From Limnanthes douglasii subsp. nivea (Eukaryota > Streptophyta > Magnoliopsida > Brassicales > Limnanthaceae): 64,000 bases of DNA. The notes beneath the pieces were generated by a model. It was given only the letters and a program-made list of their open reading frames with translations. It was not told where the DNA came from and did not search any database. Positions 10,915-21,603 of the stretch are shown in pieces. The stretch covers positions 180,810,807-180,874,806 of the forward strand of contig JAUPFV010000004.1 of assembly GCA_036936605.1 (NCBI GenBank), in the 5' to 3' direction. The translations under genes and the position numbers were made by a program. The stretch's first letter is position 1; every line of letters begins with the position of its first letter.

Positions 10915-13410
10915 TTCAAAGAGAACTAGCTCAAACTTGGTGATTTGAACACCAATTTCTTTCATAACAGTATCAAAACACGTATCTTATGTAACAAATT
11001 TTTTTATCAATTTCGAATAATTGAGGCGTTTTGGTTAAAACCTTTACATATTGCTAATGTTCTGGTCAGTCACTTCAAAAATATCCTTGGTACTAGGCAC
11101 CTTCTGGTTACCCGAGCATGGATAAAGATTTGGCATTCATTACTTATAGGGTCAACTCAATTAGTAAGACTTCTATGCTTAGAACAATAACGCGCGATGC
11201 GATTAAAATATGCTTTATTTAACATGGATAAAATTAATCCTCGGTACCTAATAGCTTTAACTCCAGTTTCTTTAAGAACTCTTGGAACATTGTTAGTAAA
11301 GATATCTGGAACAGGGTCCTCGAGTTATTCAGCTCTGGTCATCTTGAGCCATCTTAGAAATTCAATCGCAATCTCCGTATTTCCCCAAAAATAAACCCCC
11401 AGTTGCGCCACTGATTTTAGACATATTGCATTACCCTATATCATTTACAAAATAATTTCTCAGATTCTGGTTAACATAACTATATATGTTTTCCCAGACT
11501 TTTGCGTCCAAGAGAAACATCTCAGACAACATCATACTTTTCCAAGCACTTTTCAGGGGTGATATACTTTTCAGAGGCTGCCATACTAATCCCTTGAAAA
11601 TGTTCGTTGGCACATCATTCTTGATATTCTTGTCACCATATACTTTCCAGAAAAAATAATATTTTGGGATATCCAACTAATCGCCACCCGATGATATAGT
11701 AGTAATATTAATAGTGATCCTAACGGTAATTTCCATGGTAGGAAATGTCTCGAGTAAGGAGACCCCCTCTCACATTTCATTTTTTTTCTTGTAATGCAAG
11801 TCTTATCTCGTACTCACCATAAAACAATTTTAAAAATTTAACTTCCATTAAAAGTGTCGTACATTCTAAATAGTAAACCTTTATTTTGTAGACTTAATGA
11901 ATTTATATCACAAAGATCTTAATTCCATTGAAATTAACAAAAACGATCTTGAAGACTTCTTCTCACTCTCAGGTCTCTATATCAGTCCTGACAAAAGTCA
12001 AATCTTCATTTCTGGAGTCAGTCTACCCTTATTTCGGCTATATTCTGGTGAATTATTTGGGAGTTTATTTACTCATATGGTGACTTTCACACACTAGTTG
12101 TCGGTTTCTCCTCCATAACATTACTAAGTGTAGTAGTTTATTTAGTTCCAAGCATATATATATTAAGTTGGTTTCCTTCAGCTCATCGAATCTATTCTCT
12201 TTGTTGGACAAGTATATTGGTCATTCATCCTCTTTCTCCGTTCGAGGGTTGGAAAATATCGTTCCCGCTACCTTCGTCGCTTTCTCTAGTCTAGTCACAA
12301 GATAAAAATATATGGGGCTAAGGTGGCATAGTCTACTCTCACATTTCTCGCGAAAGAGGGTGACCTTGAGATCTGTTGGCATGAGAGGTACGTCCTTAAA
12401 ATTTTATGATCTTTAATTTGTAGTAACAAAACCTTAATCTGGTGCGACTGTAGAAAAACAAAAAAAAAACAAAATAACTTGCAGGCTTTAGATCTTGGTT
12501 CCTCTACCTCGTTGAATCGGAGTAACATTTTATGTTTTAGGAATTTGGCTAGCAATTGATATAGGGTGGTGTTCGTTTATAGATAAAACATCTCCTTCTG
12601 GTACGGGCTTTGGTTTTTTTATACATCTCCCGTTACCTATTACAGGAAAGGTATCCTTCATGACTCAAGATTGGGTAAGAATCTCAAAGTTTCAGACATT
12701 ACCCATGATGGGCATTGGAACTAGCTAGTTCATATTAAATTTGCATGTGCTAGAGATTGTAGCCACCTTCGGGGGATCAATAACCTCATCATCTCCCTTC
12801 TACATTCCAACATACTTTACAATGACATCGTTTACTAGATTTCTGAGATAAGAATCACCAAGTTCACAATCAATGGCACCTGTAGTGTCATTTGTACGTC
12901 AATCCCTTATGTCAGGTGGGGGGGGGGGGGTTAGTACTGCATAAATTTAATATTCCATACAACACCTTCACTATTCAAGGAAAATTTTCCACCCGTGAAA
13001 ACCTTATAAGTTTGGGGTTAAATACCTCCATACTGTATTATATCTTATGTAATTTGTAGTATAAAACTGGAAATCATATCATATATTACTATAGTTTCAC
13101 TCAGACCATATAGAGTTACGCAAGCTCCAACTCTTGGGTTCTCTTTAAACAACAATAACAATAATTTATCTCATGGATTCATGAGGTGTCCAACTTGTCT
13201 CCCTCTCTAGTTTGTGATACCTTTGGTGTTCCTGTTTTAGAGGTATATTTACCACGTCTGGTGGAAGAGGAATGTAATACTTTTTTGTTTCCCTAGTAAC
13301 CCGGGTTTTGCGGTATCTCATTACATGCTTTATGATATTCAGTTTAGGTTTCTCGGTACCGACGTTGACTAATCAACTAAATCCATATAACATGTAACTT
13401 ACATTTATTG
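10915..13410 (+). pseudogene. L1-type LINE ORF2 relic (RT to C-terminus)
   Basis: Broken plus-strand frames follow plant L1 ORF2 order. LKLGDLNTNFFHNSIKTR (about 10.93 kb) is the linker before RT. LKYALFNMDK (11.2 kb) is RT motif region 1. YKIISQILVN and a decayed PEQ-like block follow at 11.43-11.55 kb, then GDPLSHFIFF (about 11.77 kb). The catalytic FADD site near 11.88 kb has lost its aspartates. DFFSLSGLYISPDKSQIF lies at 11.95-12.0 kb. The C-terminal zinc-finger region (ISDITHDGHWN type, then FNIPYNTFTIQGKFSTREN and LISLGLNT) occupies 12.3-13.1 kb, and SLVCDTFGVPV to FRFLGTDVD ends near 13.37 kb. The protein would reverse-transcribe its own RNA at a nicked target; this copy is dead, with dozens of stops and shifts and a 14-base G run near 12.92 kb. 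The endonuclease part is missing, so it is 5'-truncated or decayed. Confidence 0.8.
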
Positions 13411-13714
13411 TTTATGTTATTTTGCAGTCATTTCTCCCCGTCTTGGTTGTTGTCTTTGTTAGCTTGATTTTGGACTCTACTCTTTAGTCATTTTAAAGCA
13501 TTTTTACTTTTGTTTTTATTTTATTTTGATTTTTATTTTTACCAAGTTAGGCTTAATTTTTCATCGTATGTTCTCTTACGATTTTTATGTCATTCTTCGG
13601 AATATGCCCCATGCCACTCTTTGGGATATGCACTAATTTTGACTTACAATGACACAGATAGTGTAATTTTGGTCAAACAAAAACTAGTTCACAAAAAACG
13701 AACAACTAGTTTAT

Positions 13715-13804
13715 GATCATTGTGTTGGAAATCATTTTAGTTCAAAAACAAAACGATTATTGTGCTGGAAATCGTTTTAGTTCAAAAATAAAATGATTAT
13801 TGTC
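13715..13804. repeat. 40-bp tandem duplication
   Basis: gatcattgtgttggaaatca, ttttagttcaaaaacaaaac repeats at 13755 with a few substitutions, and a third start (gattattgt) at 13795. It lies just 3' of the LINE. Confidence 0.8.
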
Positions 13805-13969
13805 CACTAGTGTAATTATTAAAATAACTAATTCCGAGTCACGTCAAAAACAAAAAGAAACAACTAGTTTATGATTATTTTAATCTTTTAAGAAGTTAAG
13901 TCCTCTACCAAAAAGTAAAATATGTTGGATATATTTTTTCGTTGGTTATTATTATAGCTATATATCTCG

Positions 13970-14690
13970 CACATATTATATATTACTTATGTTGACTAGG
14001 AACACTCGTACAACGAACAAGAAAGAGTATAAGTAACAGCTCAAGCACGACGTACATCACAAAAAAGAAAATATTACTCCTAAGAAAGACCCACGAATAA
14101 GACGAGGGTAAAGATACTAGGAACCGAGGGAAATAAGCCAACTTGCATCAAGATGAGTATTAATGATACCACCGAGGGTAATAAGCTGACGCGCAACAAA
14201 AACAGAGATGAGCCTTCGGGATAATTTTAGACGAGGCCCGTGATCAAGACAAGAATAATGAATACTACGAGCCGAATGAAACATATATATGTAGACAATG
14301 ACCCAAACAAGCGCACCGGGGAAGGAGACTAATATACGAGAGCATTGATCATAAAGTAGTACATCTTAACATAACAAAGAGTAACGCCTTTGAACACTCT
14401 TTATGAGGCACGACCTGCATTTGAAGTATTTTTAACATGATTGAAATATCTAATAAGGGAGTATTTAATATAGAAAGATAAAGCGCATGTAAATAATTTA
14501 AAAGGAGGAAAAACTCTAACAATATTTCTTCAAAGTTAAAAAAAATTTACATAAATTTACATCTTTACTCTGCAAGTTCTAATTTTTTTAAGAGCTAAAA
14601 TTTGTACTTTGGCATCTTGTTCGAGAAGCAATTACCTTAACAAATACGACATGTCTTTAGGAATACTTATCTTACCTTATTAGTGCTAAC
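13970..14690 (+). mobile_element. Putative 5' LTR/leader of element G
   Basis: This purine-rich, GAGG- and AACCGAGG-containing, non-coding stretch lies directly upstream of a plus-strand gag and looks in composition like the minus strand of the H3 LTR (40.6-41.25 kb). I could not fix either boundary or a primer-binding site. Confidence 0.28.
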
Positions 14691-15299
14691 CAACTAATAG
14701 TGACAACGAGATCAGAAATTGAAAATGATAACTTGGATACCCAACTGGGTCGGGGAAACCCACCTAGCAGCTCCAGAATAATGGCACAACACCCAGCCGA
14801 TAGAATTAATGTAGAGTAAACCTAGCCTTTAGGCGTTGTACCAGTCCAATAATAGGTGATTAGGGGAATTGTGGTCACTTCCGTCGACCCGCCTGTAAGG
14901 GTCTTATCTACAATCCATCATGGAAGCGACCAACCCCAAGACGACCCCATAGACCCAATCGTCATCGTTAAGACCGATCTCGTGTCAATTTAGGAAGATT
15001 ATCCCGTAAAATAAGGTATGTCTGTCACACCATCTAATATCCAACTGTCGGAACTATATATAAAAAATAAGACAAAAAAATAAAAGTGAGCTAGTAACAT
15101 GTCGAGAGATACCACGAGGCTCGGGCGAGAATAGAAACAAATACCCAAGGCACTTCAACTGTTGATGCAAAGGGTCCCGTTAGAAGATGAGTTGAAGAGA
15201 AGTTTAGACGGGTATGTTAGTAAAGCTAGTGGCTCAATTAGAGAGAGACATGAAAATGAGGACACGAGGGAAAAAGTTGGGGATACAAATAAGAGAGAA

Positions 15300-16426
15300 T
15301 TAAGTGAAAATGGTTGAGTACGAGGAGCAATTAAGCTACCAAGAAAAATTGATATATACCGGATAGACTCTTACGATGGCTCAGGGGACCATGAGCATCG
15401 TCGAGAACAATTCAAAAATATGATTATAGCGTTCAACCCCGATGATGTCCTACTGTGTTGAGAATTCTCCATGAATTTTAAAATAAATGTCATCCACTGG
15501 TGTAACGACTTAATAAAGGTGACGATCCATGACTTTGAAGGCATGTTGACCACATTCAAGAATCGTTTTCTGTGGAACAAAGAGCATAAGAGATGGGTCT
15601 TCCATATTGAACATATAAAACGACAAGTAGACCAATCAAAATTTATGTGAAGAAAGTTTTGAATGAGATGAATAAGTTGTCAACCTGCAAGGAAGATGTA
15701 GCAGTGGCCTTGTTCCAGAGGAGATTAGATATCGAAGGGCCTTTGTACGATGATCTCGTATGGTGACCAGTCGAGACAATGGGTGATATTCTTGCCAGAT
15801 TAGACCAGTTTATTAGGTTAGAGGGTCTGAAGAAAGGAGAATTTTTTAATCAAATGCCCCAACTTCTAAATGCTTCAGCACCAGACATTAAAAGAAAAGA
15901 TGAGGCAAGACCAAACAATGTCAGACGCGACGAGCTCGCTCACATAGTACTGCGTGATTGAGGGTCCCATACTTTGATACCCCAGACTAAGCTTGACCTC
16001 ACTGACACTAAACATCGTTGTTGTTTATGATAAAACTAACAGAAAGACGAGATACCAACCACCTCGTCATATGTTGGCCTCAATAATGATAGGTCTCGTT
16101 GTCTCCACTACGCTTTCCATAATGACCACGGGAATTACACCAACTACTACTGGAGGCTACTGAAAATAATCTATCGACTGATTAATAACAGAGAGCTCAT
16201 CAACTTTATCAGACGTAAAGATGGTGAGTGTCGACACGATAAAAACGTCGATGAACCAATCGATATGGTATGCTATCAACAACCAGACGACAAAGGCAAA
16301 CAATTATGGCTATATACCATATCCATGGAGGACATTTTGTGTGGATCAACAACAAATGGTTAGAAAAGGCCTAAGAAAGATCTTCAGATCCATATAGTGG
16401 ATAAATCCTCTTACGAAAGGGTTATT
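15300..16426 (+). pseudogene. Element G gag relic
   Basis: Plus-strand fragments read RIDSYDGSGDHEH, NMIIAFNPDDVLLC, then a tryptophan-containing core and TIHDFEGMLTTFKNRFLWNKEH. This is the order of the retrotransposon gag capsid domain (retrotrans_gag) and closely parallels the minus-strand gag at 54.46-54.76 kb, so G belongs with the H group. Many stops follow, from 15650. Downstream frames (LINNRELINFIRR, TIHGGHFVWIN) resemble the Tat gag-protease linker. The reading is cut at 16426 by the J LTR; the protease part reappears at 40174. Confidence 0.65.
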
Positions 16427-16720
16427 TGAACTTATAATAAAAACAATACCAAGTGATTTAGTGTCTAATATACTCAGTTGGGTTCCTACTTTACTTAATA
16501 TTGGGTCTCCAAAGCCCATAAAACTGACCCGTATCCATGACCCGACCCAATTGGCTCACGGACCCAAAATTAATCCATTCATACTCAAAAGTACAACTTG
16601 TAAGAGGGTGTAAAACATTCTCTCTCGACACATTAAAAGCAAGAAGCTTATTATTTCTCTAAAATTAATACATAACCATCCAAATTAATGTCAATACCCT
16701 TCAGTCAGAAATTATCTCCA
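16427..16720 (+). mobile_element. 5' LTR of element J
   Basis: Starts TGAACTTATAATAAAAAC and ends AATTATCTCCA. It is repeated at 39878-40173 with about 80% identity by eye; shared blocks include ccaaagccca, caattggctca, aaacattctctctcga and taaccatccaa. The sequence just after it (aattgtgatcatagtggga) sits where the primer-binding site lies in the sister family (aattggcgac...gtgggga there) and could be a decayed form of it. No matching target duplication was found. Confidence 0.75.
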
Positions 16721-16807
16721 AATTGTGATCATAGTGGGAGTATGAGGTTCCCGAATAGCATTATTCAAAACCTGACTTGCTAGTCGTGCTTCATATTTTT
16801 TGGAGGC

Positions 16808-17656
16808 ATGGATCCCGACATGAAAATTTATCCCCCTCTTAAGAATGAGGGGGTAAGAGGTGATAATGAGCATGCTAGCACATCTCGTGTAAATCATAAT
16901 ACAAAAGAAAGACTTTTCATGCAAGAAGAACGTTATCAGCTGTAGGCAGATATTGAAAGTGGTCCATCCCTAAAAAGCTTGTAAAGGAGCCAAAAAGGAA
17001 CTTTCGGGCTAAATAATTCTTAAGCACATCAATTTTTGTTGGAAACTCAACCACATAATCAGATTCAGATATTTCTACTTCCTCATCAAGTAGTGACCAC
17101 AATCGCAAGAAGAATAATGAAAAGTTAACTAAAAAACATTCTAAGAAAAGGTCAAGTAAATAAGATTTAATCAGGGAAGAAAAATGATATAAAAGGTAAA
17201 TGGAAAAAGAATGGTTATGAAGGCAAGGTTAAAGGGTTAGGAGACCACAACATTGATCATTTGATAAATGATTAGTTTGTTGTCACATCCAAACCGGGTA
17301 TCTTTACCACTCTCGATAAAAATCATATGTTTAGCCAATGACATAATTGAAGGTAGTCACCGTTTTCCTTAAAAATTCTTTCCGGACATCAACCAAGGCG
17401 GTTTGATAAATCAAAGATGGAGAATATGATAAGCATATACTGATAATCATCTCGAGTCGTTTAAAAATTTATGATGAGTTTTAATGACGATGATAAGCTG
17501 TCGTGCATGAAATTTTCTTATACTTCCAAATGAAGTGCGCTGAAATTGTATAATAGATTGCAACAAAGGTCCATTAAAAAGTTTGACATGTTTTGGATGA
17601 CATTCTGAAGGTAGTTTTTGAGGAGTAAAGAGCTCGAGCGAAACAGTTGTCATGGG
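16808..17656 (+). pseudogene. Element J gag, 5' part
   Basis: Begins ATG 16808 (MDPDMKIYPPLKNEG in broken frame). A Ser/Asp/Lys-rich patch (SDSDISTSSSSSDHNRKKNN) follows near 17.06 kb. The capsid core at 17.4-17.65 kb reads RFDKSKMENM, MMSFNDDDKLSC, then KLYNRLQQRSIKKFDMFW. These align with the intact A1 capsid (RFDISKLENYDG, FMLSFDNDDKLL, WYNRLPQGCIRNFGMFW). The gag is interrupted near 17656 by the H2 LTR; its next recognisable piece is at 31303. Heavily decayed. Confidence 0.65.
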
Positions 17657-17659
17657 ATA

Positions 17660-18242
17660 ATAACAATGGATATTTCCAAATAGAAACTTTTATTATGAGA
17701 GAAGGGACTTACATTTACTTAGGGTTCTATCTTTTATTTATATTTTTTTTCTCACTGTTCATTGGTGGTTAAAAAAATATTATTTCCACTAACTACATGC
17801 ACGAATAAAGTTACGTCAGGGGTCCTGAATTTATGAGTAATGCGTTTGCGGTTTAACTAGTTTAATTAAAAAAAATCATTGTATTGGTCGTTCTTTTCAT
17901 AGATCGGGCTCGATCGACCTCATTCGTGTGTCGAGCCGAGCATAATCCAAACGATTCTCTTCTGTGCAGCCGGGTGCCTCCCACAGATCCTTTTTCGGAC
18001 CACGTTATCTATCTGCATCTTTGGTTGGTGATATATTTGATCGGTCTGAACTCCCTCGATCTATCTCAGTACGGTCAGACATGATCTAATTTCTCGTAAA
18101 GTCCTCGATTACGCTCGGTACTTTTATTCTCTTATCTTGTTGTTCGGATTTATACCATACGTACGGTCGCTCCATATTTTTTGAATGGTTTTGTCTGGTC
18201 TGATACCTTTTTTCCTGACAGTCGGAGGGTATCCCCTCATTA
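17660..18242 (-). mobile_element. 3' LTR of element H2
   Basis: The right end is fixed by the tcatta|gggcaccccct junction, the analogue of the H1 and H3 ends with CA changed to TA. The left edge is approximate, where J gag similarity stops. On the minus strand a TATA-like tatttatatt region lies near 17.73 kb. An antisense extra ORF follows to the right. Confidence 0.5.
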
Positions 18243-18900
18243 GGGCACCCCCTAGTTCATGGATTGTGCACGGTAAGCATGGAGTTAATGAATTAAAATT
18301 AACCAGACGAGCAAATAAATCAATATTATAGGAGATCCAAGTTGAAAGCCACAATAATAAAACTGGCGGTTTATTCAACATTTTGAATAGTTAAAAGACA
18401 CGTGGTTGGCTTAAATTCACGCTTGGGAGTTGACGGTTCTGATACCTAGCCGTTTTATGAAAATGGTGCTTGGGTTTTGATGATGCGTGCTTAAGGCTTA
18501 ACGTATCTCAAAACTTTCGTATCACATCACATGTGGGTGTGAAGCAGAATATGAATTTTTTACTTTCTTTTCGATTATTTTTAGTATCGCCTCCATTATT
18601 TCTTATTTTTCTCATCATTTGTCACTGCTTCCAGGTTTTGTTGCTCCTGAATTTTTTTCATCATTTTCATACGCCAAAATAGGTATGACAGTTTTATGTA
18701 TGCATAGTTAGCGTTAGTTGTGGGGAAAACCCTTCGGGTTTAGGGTTACTGATAACCCATTTTACTCAGATACCAAATCGAAAACCATATTCCCTGCGCG
18801 TGATACCCCTCCCCAGCTCGCATCCTTCTTTAATTATTCTTATTCGTCATATTGGCTCATTGCAATCAAGCAAGTAGATACAACAACACATAAAAAGGAA

Positions 18901-20870
18901 ATGAAGAAGAAATCATTGGAAGCTATAGAGTCAGAGTTTCAAGACCCAGTTTTCCTAGAGTTATTTCTCTTGATTTTCTCATAAGAATGGGTATCTGAAT
19001 GATAATGGGTTACTGAGCTTTAGGGCTAGGTATGGGATTCTCGAGGATGTTAGAGTAAGGGTGGCATCAGTTAGTGAAAATCCTTATTAGGCTAAGGATC
19101 GTGAGACTTGCCTATTCACGACCGTTTTCGATTGGAGGCTTCGATTGCCCTTGTGCCCGTTAATTCCGTATTTGTTTAGCGTAATGGGTATATAACCAAC
19201 GTAATTAGTTACAAATGGGTGGATGATGTTTCTTATTATAGTATTACGCTCATGCTTGCTAGGAATTTTTATATGCTTGGCAGATTTACTCTTAGCAATT
19301 GATGTATCGAAACTTGCCAAGTCTCATTTCTTCTACACCTAACTGACCGTTATGAGGAAGATCTTTGAAGTCCTTTTGTTAGATAAGAACTGGAAAATTT
19401 ATTTACGATCGTGTCAAAAAATTGGGAGAATGAAAAACTCGTAATGAATTTCAAGTTGGAAAGAAAATGGAAAGTAAAGTGTAAGCGTGATTAATAAGTT
19501 TTATCAGATTTGTTGACCGATCCCCGTATTAATTATATCAAATTGTTGACGCAGGTGAAGACACCCATCAGGATTGGTGCAAGGAAGGCATGTCGAAGGA
19601 ATACAAGAACCCCCTGGTTCAAGTAGGTATCCTATCAAGCTCTACTTGGTTTCAGGAGCCAGCTCTTCTATTTACGCTGGTGAACTTCCCAAGAGCTGTT
19701 CTATGGCCAATGTCAGAGCTAAATATTTCAAAAGAAGGGGAAGTGACCATGGCGGATGGTTGTGAAGTTGTGTCGTGCATACGGGCGTTGATGGAAAAGA
19801 GATACCATGAAAGAAATAGTACGGGAGTTTGGCTAAAAGTGCTTCAGACATGGAAATCAAAAGAAGCATAAGGTTCTACATTAGTTCCTATCAGAATGAG
19901 GGTGGAGGGGGGCTACTAGCTATTCAAGAGGCTGATGAAGTGAATAAGCAATAAAAAGACACTACCCTCGCCAGAAGTTATGTAGTAGAAAACCGAACAC
20001 GAAGCATGCCGGAAGAAGATGAAGAAGACTCAGATGATAAAGTGATACCCTTACAGAAGAAGTCTCGGGTGATAATTGATGTTGTGCCTCTTGCAACAAG
20101 GAAGTTGCATCTAGTGGACGAGGATATTGGAGATGGTGTTGCGGTGCAAAAAATTCAGACGACCAATTGGTGCTTCGAATGATTAACCAGGATCAGAGGA
20201 AAGCTCATGAGGTGGTTATTATAGATGGAAATCAAATAAAAATGGGTCGGGTAGAGGATAGTGATGATGAAGAAGAGAGTCGAAAGAAACGAATTCCCAC
20301 AGAGATTACACAAAGATTGAATTAATTCACGAACTCAATCACCTTGGTGTATGAGGTTAGAACTGGACCCTCATCTATCAATATTTCTAGACTGGAGAAA
20401 ATACGTACTGGTAACAGAGGAGGGGGTCCAACAGAAGGGAAGTACCCATGGACAAGCTGTCACTGACCAGAGTCGTGATGCCTCGTTCCTATATGCTGAT
20501 GTTCGAGCAACTTAAGCGTTGTCCCAAACCGTCATACTATGATAGTATTCCCATGAGTGACATCCTGCACTATCAAGTAGAGCCGGCGATTTAGATAAGA
20601 CTGAATATATCTAACTATAAAATAAAAAATACGTTTAAGAACTAATTTATTCTGACATACAGATGTATCACAACTCGGTCATGTTGTCCTATCACCGGAT
20701 GTCCAATGCTGACTTAGAAGTCATGAATAAGTGAAAACCATAGCCTATATTGTTGGGGTTGGCGAAGAGTTTGACCACTGAGATCATTCGATTTAAACAC
20801 GCCTATGGGTCTGTCGATGCATTGAAAGATAAAGTGATCGAAGCGAGTGAGGGGCTTCGGGGGGAGATGG
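18901..20870 (+). pseudogene. H2 extra ORF (Transposase_28-like), truncated
   Basis: Probable start ATG 18901 (MKKKSLEAIE). The core at 19.03-19.44 kb, with stops, keeps ARYGILEDVRVRVAS, ETCLFTTVFDWRLRLPL and MMFLIIVLRSCL, matching the H1 and H3 copies. A coding intron at 19481-19553 has a GTAAGC donor and a GACGCAG acceptor. The second exon contains PRAVLWPMSELNISKEGEVT and IRALMEKRYHERN, the same as H1 and H3. Later frames are charged. The copy stops abruptly at 20870, where the truncated LTR of B2 begins, so a deletion junction is likely. Antisense to the H2 LTR. Confidence 0.65.
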
Positions 20871-20997
20871 ATAATCACAACTGTTCTCTAAAACTTACAT
20901 TATTTATAGTTTAAGGACTAAATATACATTATTTGCAGTTTAGCCCTTAAATTTACATTATTTACAATATAGTCCTTAAAATCCTACTTCCATATCA
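20871..20997 (-). mobile_element. 3' LTR of element B2, truncated
   Basis: These 127 bp match the last 127 bp (31168-31296) of the intact B2 LTR, including aatcacaactgttctctaaa and tagtccttaaaatc, and end in CATATCA. The outer 230 bp are missing. On the element's own strand it begins TGATATGG. Confidence 0.85.
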
Positions 20998-21014
20998 GTA
21001 GCCCCCCTCGTTCT
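20998..21014 (-). promoter_or_regulatory. Polypurine tract of B2
   Basis: Plus gtagcccccctcgttct is minus AGAACGAGGGGGGCTAC, abutting the LTR start TGATATGG. In LTR retrotransposons this purine tract primes second-strand synthesis. The same GGGGGGCTAC is found in A1, and GAGGGCTAC in D. Confidence 0.75.
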
Positions 21015-21249
21015 CATGTCAGTGAATGAATGCGAACTAAAATATCTTCGAATTCTTCCATATGTCGTATCAATTGTTGTGATACAAGCTCGAAGTATAA
21101 GAAAATGTAAATTCGAAGCCAAAAACTTTGGTAACTTCGAAGTAGCCAAAAATAAATGTAAATTCGAAGCAGCCAAAAACAGATATAAATTCGAAGCCAA
21201 TCGTTCTCCTCGAATCATTATGGAAATAGAACTTCAAAATGTAATCATT

Positions 21250-21260
21250 GACTTTTATAA
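21250..21260 (+). promoter_or_regulatory. Possible TATA box of the B2 extra ORF
   Basis: TTTTATAAATA precedes the antisense extra ORF by about 350 bp. The A1 copy has an equivalent TATA 92 bp before its start. Without transcript data this remains a candidate. Confidence 0.3.
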
Positions 21261-21603
21261 ATAGTGTACACAAATGTAACTGTTTCATATTACCGTTCAA
21301 ATCCATCATGACTATATAACTTCTAGACCCATAGCTAGATGCCTAGCCTAACAGTTGTCAAACTCCTAATCTTCTCACCGGTTTGTATTCTTCCCTGTCA
21401 CCATAGTCTCATAGCTAGATGCCTAGTCTGACACACGTCTTCCCTTCTTTCTATAAATTCAATAGTCTCATAGCTAGATGTCGAACTCCTAATCTTCTCA
21501 CCGCTTTTTATTCTCACAACACAAATCACTTGAGAGAGAATTCAAATACTGGGCTACCTTCATCGCGTTATTCATCTTTTCAAGTATTTTCATCAGAAAA
21601 ACT

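Noticed and set aside
12900..12935. G run near 12.92 kb as a G-quadruplex regulatory element
   Set aside because: A single homopolymer inside a dead LINE; no separated G tracts, and possibly a sequencing artefact.
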